The position numbers and the translations under genes were made by a program. The notes under the pieces were generated by a model, which saw only the letters and a list, made by a program, of their open reading frames with translations, made no database searches and was not told the origin of the DNA. 64,000 nucleotides of DNA from Triatoma infestans (lineage: Eukaryota; Arthropoda; Insecta; Hemiptera; Reduviidae), in contig JAAEAF010008974.1 of NCBI GenBank assembly GCA_011037195.1, positions 1 through 64,000 of the forward strand. Reading direction: 5' to 3'. Shown here one piece after another: positions 57,748-64,000 of this stretch. Numbering within the stretch: position 1 is the stretch's first letter; each line of letters starts with the position of its first letter.

Positions 57748-60700
57748 TCACTTACTTAGATCAACAAAACTCGTAAGATGTGACTGCAGCGGAATTCCAT
57801 AGAATATAAGGTAACTGGAAAGTTTCATTAATTCTGCACTTGAAGCTTCCACTGAACCACACTTCATATAGATGCTTAGTATTTCCATATGTTCTAAAAG
57901 GGAAATAGCCAATCAGATAATGTGATAAGAATATTAGGCAACACATATGAATTACAATTGCTCTTGTGTAACAATAGAGAAAATACAATAAATCTCACCT
58001 TGTTCCCATGTATCTAGAATAGCAGTTAGGTACTGTGAAATAGCTTGAAAATGTTCAAAACTAGTATGGTGATTTCCAACCCTTTTCAATCCCTGTGCTA
58101 ACACTAATTTCATTTGCCACATTACAGTTGAACAAGGGGCACTTCCAGCAGCACGCATCACATCCTAAACATTATTTACAAAAGAAAATCCTTTATTATA
58201 CTGAATTGTAACTGAAATAATAAACGATATTAATTTTTGAGAAATCAATAATAATATATTCGAACCAAAAGTATGATGATCCAGAAGTCTAATAATGGAA
58301 GTTTATTTCTTGTAACACATTCATAACAAATGTTAGATAACCACTGAACCAGTTTTAATTCGTTATCAGTGCTTCCAGCATTTTTCTCACACAATTCAAG
58401 AAAGTATTTAGTGAAATTTGTCATTTTCTTATCTGATGTGAATCCCAAAATTGAAGAAGCCTGCAAAATTTTAATGTAATAGTAAAAATTCAGTAAAGTT
58501 TGATGAATTTAATGCTTTCTAAAGTTATATTTTTTTAATAAATATCTCAGCAATTAAAAAAAATATAATTGATTTTTCCATACTAACTGAAATAGCCCAA
58601 GAAGTGGCAGTTTCAGTAGAAAGAGTCTGGGCCAAAAGCGTTTTATATCCATGAGGATCATCAGTGTAAGGTAAACACCCAGCTCTTAGTTTTACTCCAA
58701 TACTATCCATCGTACTTAACAGCTCTCTAAAAATTAAAACAAGCAAAGCTATTTTTGAAACTTAAAAAAACAAAACAAATCTTCAAGAGTTGAAATTTTA
58801 TTAAATATATATATATAAATTTTTTTTTGGCCTCTCGTGCAAAGCGATCAGCCAGATATACATTAAAGGCTAAGGAACAGACTAGCTGTTGAGCCCGAAA
58901 CCAAGAATTGACATATTACATCGGCCTATTAGGAGTATCAAAGTCTAGTGATTCTAATCAAATCTTATGTAATTTATACTAATATTTATTTTACATATAT
59001 ATATATATATATATATCTGGTATTTTATCCCCTATTAAAAATATCTTTACAAATGCCATCACATCTCTCTCAACATATTCTTAAACCTTCCCACACAAAT
59101 ATATATAACCAACAAGTGTGAGTCTACAGAAACATTTCGTTGAAGTGAACTCTCAGCACGAACTTGGTGAATTTGTTCTGACGATCGATGAAAATCCGAA
59201 ACCGGTCAGGAAAAAAATCAATATGCATGCTACGACGGATAAAGTACCAGATGTTATTGAGCATTGCCCATGATGTTACCTACCCACATTTTCAATATAT
59301 ATATAATATATATATATGTATTGTACATTTTATTTATAGTTTTGTTTATTGTATAGTTTATTTATAATTGTATAGTTCGGTGTATATGTTCCCATCATCC
59401 TTCACCTCCAAATTCCCCCTATCAAATTTGCAGGTTGGGATATCTGATTTAAGGACTGTCTCCCACAATAGATATTTCCCTTTAATATATTTAGTTCAGG
59501 CTAGTATCAAGTGGTTACTGCCAGCCAAGGTATCGGCAGAGCATGAACAGTTTGGGTCTATATCTATACCAAATTTAGGTCTAATCTAGTGGTGAGGTGA
59601 ATAATTATGGTTAAATGTTAACCTGCACATAGTGAAGTAAAATCTGCTGCTGAAATTTCTGTATTTGTGGGAACGAAGGTGTTTTGGGGATACACGGGTT
59701 TATGGCCGCATAAAATTGACTTTTTGTGGTTTGGATCTGTCATATTCCCTTTCGTATTTACTGTAACTCATCGCGTTTGCATAGTTTTATGTCTGAATTT
59801 TGCAGAAAGTTAAGGGTTATTTGTTGCAATGAAATAGCTTCCCGTTACTGCGATGTTAATATCATCTTTATGAGTCATAGATGTCTTCAACAGCCATTTT
59901 CCTAATGCCATACAGTGCACCTTGCCCAGATTACCCTTAATGTCTTCTAAACTTATCGTCAAGTTTATACCGTTTTTGTAATGCATTTTTAATATGTTTT
60001 ATATTTTAAGTTACCTGAGTTAGCCTCTTTGTACATGAATGAATTTTATTCCTACTTATATGTAATATTTCCTTTATTGGGGCGATTATTTGGTTCTAGA
60101 TTACTTTTGTTTGAACAATTATCTTTATCCAGGGTGTAGTACTTTACATTTCCCCAAATTTTTTATGGGCGCATCGACCACCATTTCCTTTGTTGGCATC
60201 CACATACAACACTTTGCTTGGCAGAGTGGGGTGGAGCCATTTGTAATCGATCCTTTCCACACTTTCGCACTTATATCACCGACTTGATTGACGAGATGGA
60301 GTGCGGGCTATTAGAAAGTGGGGAAACACCATTGTCCTTTACTGCTTGTGACGGGCATTAAAAAAATAGTTAACAAGATAGCATATCCTCTACGGTTCCA
60401 GTGATAAACTTATCACAAATAATAAATCTTAAGGAGGAAAAATTATCAGAAAAAATACCCATTCTTTATCACGTGAAGAAAAATATTAAAAGATACATTT
60501 GCATTTCTTCGAGAACATCTGGAATACAAGAGGCCATATGGGCGAAAAACTCTGTAACTGGAGAGAATTTCGTCCAACATTACCCATTATAATCGAGTTT
60601 CTATTATTTAATTGGCTAAGAGACAAATCAAGAGAAAAAAAAATGTTTTTTTTATTCACTAGTGTTGAAGTACTTTTCGAGTTTGCACTCAAATAACAGT

Positions 60701-62044
60701 AATAAAGAAATAAAATTAGCCTTTGTAATAAAAAGTAATAAATAAAACAACATACTCAAGTTGATGCCAATTCTTGCCTCTAGTGAACACAATAGGCCAA
60801 TATCTATCGTCTTGTACTCTAACCTTAAAGAGTAAAATGATAATATAATCTGTTAATAAAACTCATACAAAATGTTTGCAAAACATTAATCAGTATTTTG
60901 GAAAAAGGAATACCTCACTGAGAAGATGTAGCTCTGGCAATAATGTTGGCGCAAAAAGAGTTACCTCTTGATTTTTATAATACGGAGTATCTAGAAAAAT
61001 CACTTTAATATGTGCAAAACAAAGTTGTCCTGTATCAATATCACGTGGCAAAAATAAACGATGTTCCACAGCCAATACATAAAGATGTCTGAATGCTTGA
61101 AGATGATATCTACAAATAATTTGTAAAATATAGTACAAAATGTAATTATGAAACATGATAATTAGACAGAATTATGTTTTAGTAAAAATTTATAAAACAA
61201 GAAATTATAAACCTATTATCATTGGAATGAGTTGGAAATCGTGGAAAAAAAGCACATATAAGTGCTGCTATTGCTTCTGGTGAAGTGGAAAGGGTCAGCG
61301 CTCCTCCACCTAAATAAAGAAGTCCGAGAGCCATATGCACTGCTAAATGTGAACCATATGTTACCACGGAATTGGTCAGTTGGCTTAATCGGGAACCTAA
61401 ATGTCTGCAAAGTCGCATGACTTCTAGGTCACCTGTGCCGGCCATAACCTGATAAATAAAAAAAAATATATATAAATAAAAATAACAATAAATTATAAAC
61501 ACAAAACTTAATGAAGTTTTGGTGAAATAAGAAAACTAACCATAGCGAGAGAGAGCAATGTTACACAAATACAAGTTTCTATGGTTGATTTTCCGGCCAG
61601 TTCAGCTATTGACTTTGATGATATAGAAGTAAAAAGTTTGCAATAATAAAATAAGGTTTCAAATGCCTGGTTATTGGCAGAACCCGCAAATCTTAATCCA
61701 ACTGCCATGCATGCTCCTGCTATTATATTACAATATGCCTGACTATAAAATAATAAAAATACTTGTTATCAATTATAGTTACTATGATTATTTTTAAAGT
61801 TTATTCGTTGATTAAGACATACTTTACAGTTTCCAAATCAACATGGTCCATATTATCTCTTGGTTTTACTAGGCAATAAGGTCTAATTGTATGAGGTACA
61901 TGCCCTTCAACCCAAGCTTTTGTAGGAAGAATATGCTCCCATAGTACAAGACCTCTTGCAATCATTCTTAACAATAACTGATCTGGGCATATGAAATCGA
62001 GCATATACTCCGAGTCTGGTGCTTCTAACCAATGAGCCACTGCC
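57748..62044 (-). CDS. ANAPC1: Anaphase-promoting complex subunit 1 (APC1), C-terminal part
   Basis: Nine exons in frame give the last 522 residues: 61823-62044, 61541-61742, 61213-61448, 60914-61109, 60756-60823, 58588-58726, 58266-58460, 57999-58164 and 57748-57893. APC1 is the largest scaffold of the APC/C ubiquitin ligase, which drives mitotic exit. HWLEAPDSEYMLDF, LVLWEHILPTKAWVEGHVP and IRPYC lead into proteasome/cyclosome (PC) repeats (GACMAVGLRFAGSANNQAFE; HMALGLLYLGGGALTLS), which form the toroid of the protein. The C-terminal domain follows (RHLYVLAVEHRLFLPRDID). The stop is TGA at 57750-57748, with a poly(A) signal (minus AATAAA) at 57520-57515. The first exon here opens in phase 2, so the rest of the gene lies beyond the right edge; no further exon was found in 62045-64000. 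Confidence 0.95.
59120..59285 (+). ncRNA. Hammerhead-like motif, family B, in APC1 intron
   Basis: CTGACGA at 59178-59184, helix II with one substitution (CGAT/ATCC), then GAAACCGGTC at 59198-59207. The downstream arm has GCATGCTACGACGGATAAAG and TACCAGATGTTAT, as in the other copies. It is antisense to APC1. Confidence 0.55.
59340..60330. other. APC1 intron, unclassified
   Basis: Intron sequence between exons at 60756 and 58726, more varied in composition than the AT-rich flanks, which suggests an old insertion. Short frames (59368-59589, 60090-60287) match no family I recognise. TA-rich microsatellites occur at about 58996-59016 and 59296-59317. Confidence 0.35.
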
Positions 62045-62049
62045 CTAAA

Positions 62050-63090
62050 TAAATAAAATACAAAAAAAAACAACAGTTTATTCCAAAATTAATAAAAATC
62101 GAGAAAGAACATTTTATGTGACATATAAAGCCTGGCTTTCATTAAGAAAAAAGAAAGAAATACAAAAAAAGAAACTTAACAATACGAAACAATTCCAAGA
62201 CTTGTATTTTATATTTAATTTGTTTGCGAATTCCTAAACTATTTCAGATTATTATAAAACTATTAAAATATGTGGTTATATATTTGCAATAAGGTACTTT
62301 TCTCATATTTTACTGTATTTGAAGTTTGAAGCGCAATAATACAATTCGTTTTTATGTAGCTGATATATGTTAGTAGTATCAGTTCAAACGCTCAAGACTA
62401 TTGCCACGCTCCTGATATTATATATTTCAATACGATTGGCTAAAAAATTGTGATTTGCTTCTAAAAATGGATTGCACTGAAGATGATTAGGATGGCTAAA
62501 CGAAAAGAAATAAATAAACATTAACTAATCCAAGACAACCCTTTTAAAATATAATTATACGAGACTGTTTGTTATTTTAGATAGCATTTCAAGCTGTTGT
62601 CAATTATATTATATTCATTATGCATTCTAGAGATATCCTTTTTTGACATAATAAATCCTCAAAATTTGTTCTAGTATTCTTAATAGTTTTTTGAAGATTG
62701 AAAGATTGAATTTTTTGAACTCACTATTAAATTTAATATCATCAATGAGCAAATCACCTAAAGCCCATCAAAATCATCAGAGATTTTTTTCCATGATAGC
62801 CTGTTTTATTTTGTGCGTTGATATAGTTGCAATAACCAGCAACCCAACAAATCAAAATACACTCACAAGAAAAAAAATGACGCATGTTTATGTGTAATAT
62901 GCGTAGTCAGGTTAGCATGCTATGGATGCACTGGAGGAACACAATGACTGCATAGAAGGAAGCTTAGAAGTCAGACAATATTGCTTTACATAAATTAGGT
63001 AACTATTTATTTTTGCTTATTACTGTTTATATTATTAGTTATTCTATGATTTGTCAACAACAACTGACACAGTAGTAAATGAAAATTAAA
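62050..63090. other. APC1 intron sequence with a family A relic
   Basis: No exon was recognised. Bases 62775-62832 read in reverse match the downstream part of hammerhead family A (CAAAATAAAACAGGCTATC, then ATCTCTGATGATTTTG) with many changes; the ribozyme core itself is absent. Confidence 0.4.
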
Positions 63091-63094
63091 AATC

Positions 63095-64000
63095 TGGTGT
63101 GAAACACTCACACAACTTTCTCTTACTCCTGTTCTCATAAAAATTATAATTGACAAATGTTATAGTTTGTGTACCAAATATAACGAAATTCGTCGAAAAC
63201 TGAAGAAAAAGCTGTTCAGTAAAAGCGCACTTCCGGCTTACGAATTTTCTTAAAACTTGGAATTTTGGCCATCTATTTATTTCTAATTAATTTTGTTTGA
63301 ATGATAGAATTGTATAATCAACTATAATACCACTTTAGGGGAAGCTGTAACCCCACCCCTCCCCTAAAAGTGCCCTTAAATGAATTTTTCCAGAGAAATG
63401 TTTGAAATAAAAGATGTAGATCTTTGCATTTTTATTTTGTACACGAAGTTTCAAGAAAATCCTCGGAGCCATTTTTGAGAAAATCGCGAAAAAATGAAAA
63501 ACTCATTTAGTAAAGTGTTAAAACAAACGCACTTCCGGTTATCCGATTTTTTTTAAACTCCGAATTTCAATAACATATTTAATTCTAATTAACATTATTT
63601 AAATGACAGAATTTGGCCTGAATAAACTGAAATAGCCAGTTAAGATGAAAAACGCTAACCCCACCCCCTCCCCCAGAAGTCCTTAATAATTTTCCTGGAG
63701 AATGTTTCAAATAAAGTTGTAGGTTCATTGTTATGTGTAGTTGATATCTCAAGTGTAAATAAAATCGTCGGAGGCCATTTTGAGAAAATCGCAAAAACGA
63801 AAAAAAAACAACTAGTAAAGTCGACTTCCGGTTGAGGAATGATCTTGACAGATAACGCACCGTCAGATCCATGGTGATACCTAACGTAATATCAAGTTTG
63901 AACGTTCTACGATTTTTCGTTTTTGAGCTATGCTGTTCACATACAATTCATAGACAACCACACACACACACAGACCATTTGCTAAAAACCACTTTTTTGG
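63095..64000. mobile_element. Rep1 repeat element, copy 3, cut by window end
   Basis: The head AAAAATCTGGTGTGAAACAC and TTTCTCTTACTCC is intact. Three degenerate subunits of about 290 bases start near 63190, 63450 and 63755, each with CACTTCCGG or a variant. The first two also carry a CCCCACCCCCTCCC-like block. The tail with the CA run and TTTGCTAAAAACCACTTTTT reaches the window edge. Confidence 0.7.

Overview
The window is AT-rich animal nuclear DNA, most likely insect. Genes are split into short exons with GT/AG introns, and five protein-coding genes sit in a sea of decayed transposons. No bacterial or viral gene organisation is seen.

Layout. (1) 1-720: a DNA element with terminal inverted repeats, followed by microsatellites and the first copies of a TIR-bounded repeat family (here called Rep1). 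(2) 5985-7490: a dead LINE. (3) 9928-16213, minus: an 11-exon secreted protein with EAR/beta-propeller-like repeats. (4) 20498-29751, minus: the bHLH-zip transcription factor USF, with introns full of LINE, SINE and foldback remnants. (5) 29752-30236: a short shared upstream region between USF and the divergent gene on the plus strand. (6) 30237-38794, plus: the complete alpha subunit of the signal recognition particle receptor (12 exons, 618 aa). One 4.7-kb intron holds a tRNA-Gly-like SINE that is split by a GC-rich insertion with a 9-bp target duplication. (7) 43469-49090, plus: a mitochondrial-clan cytochrome P450 with an open reading frame across ten exons. It has lost the heme-ligand cysteine, the I-helix acid/threonine motif and the C-helix WxxxR. 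(8) 49743-53066: an apparent hAT-type element with nested debris. (9) 57748-62044, minus: the C-terminal 522 residues of APC1 (anaphase-promoting complex), with the 5' part beyond the window.

The genes are unrelated housekeeping or tissue genes: ER protein targeting, cell cycle, E-box transcription, a likely secreted matrix or propeller protein, and a P450 pseudoenzyme. They do not form a functional cluster.

The two most unusual signals are the heme-less P450 and two repeat families scattered from 28.7 to 62.8 kb that carry a hammerhead-ribozyme-like core (CTGANGA, helix II, GAAA, then a palindromic ACCGGT helix III ending in a GTC cleavage triplet). Several copies sit in head-to-head inverted pairs. 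The core resembles the ribozymes known from Penelope-like retroelements, but no Penelope reverse transcriptase was found here.
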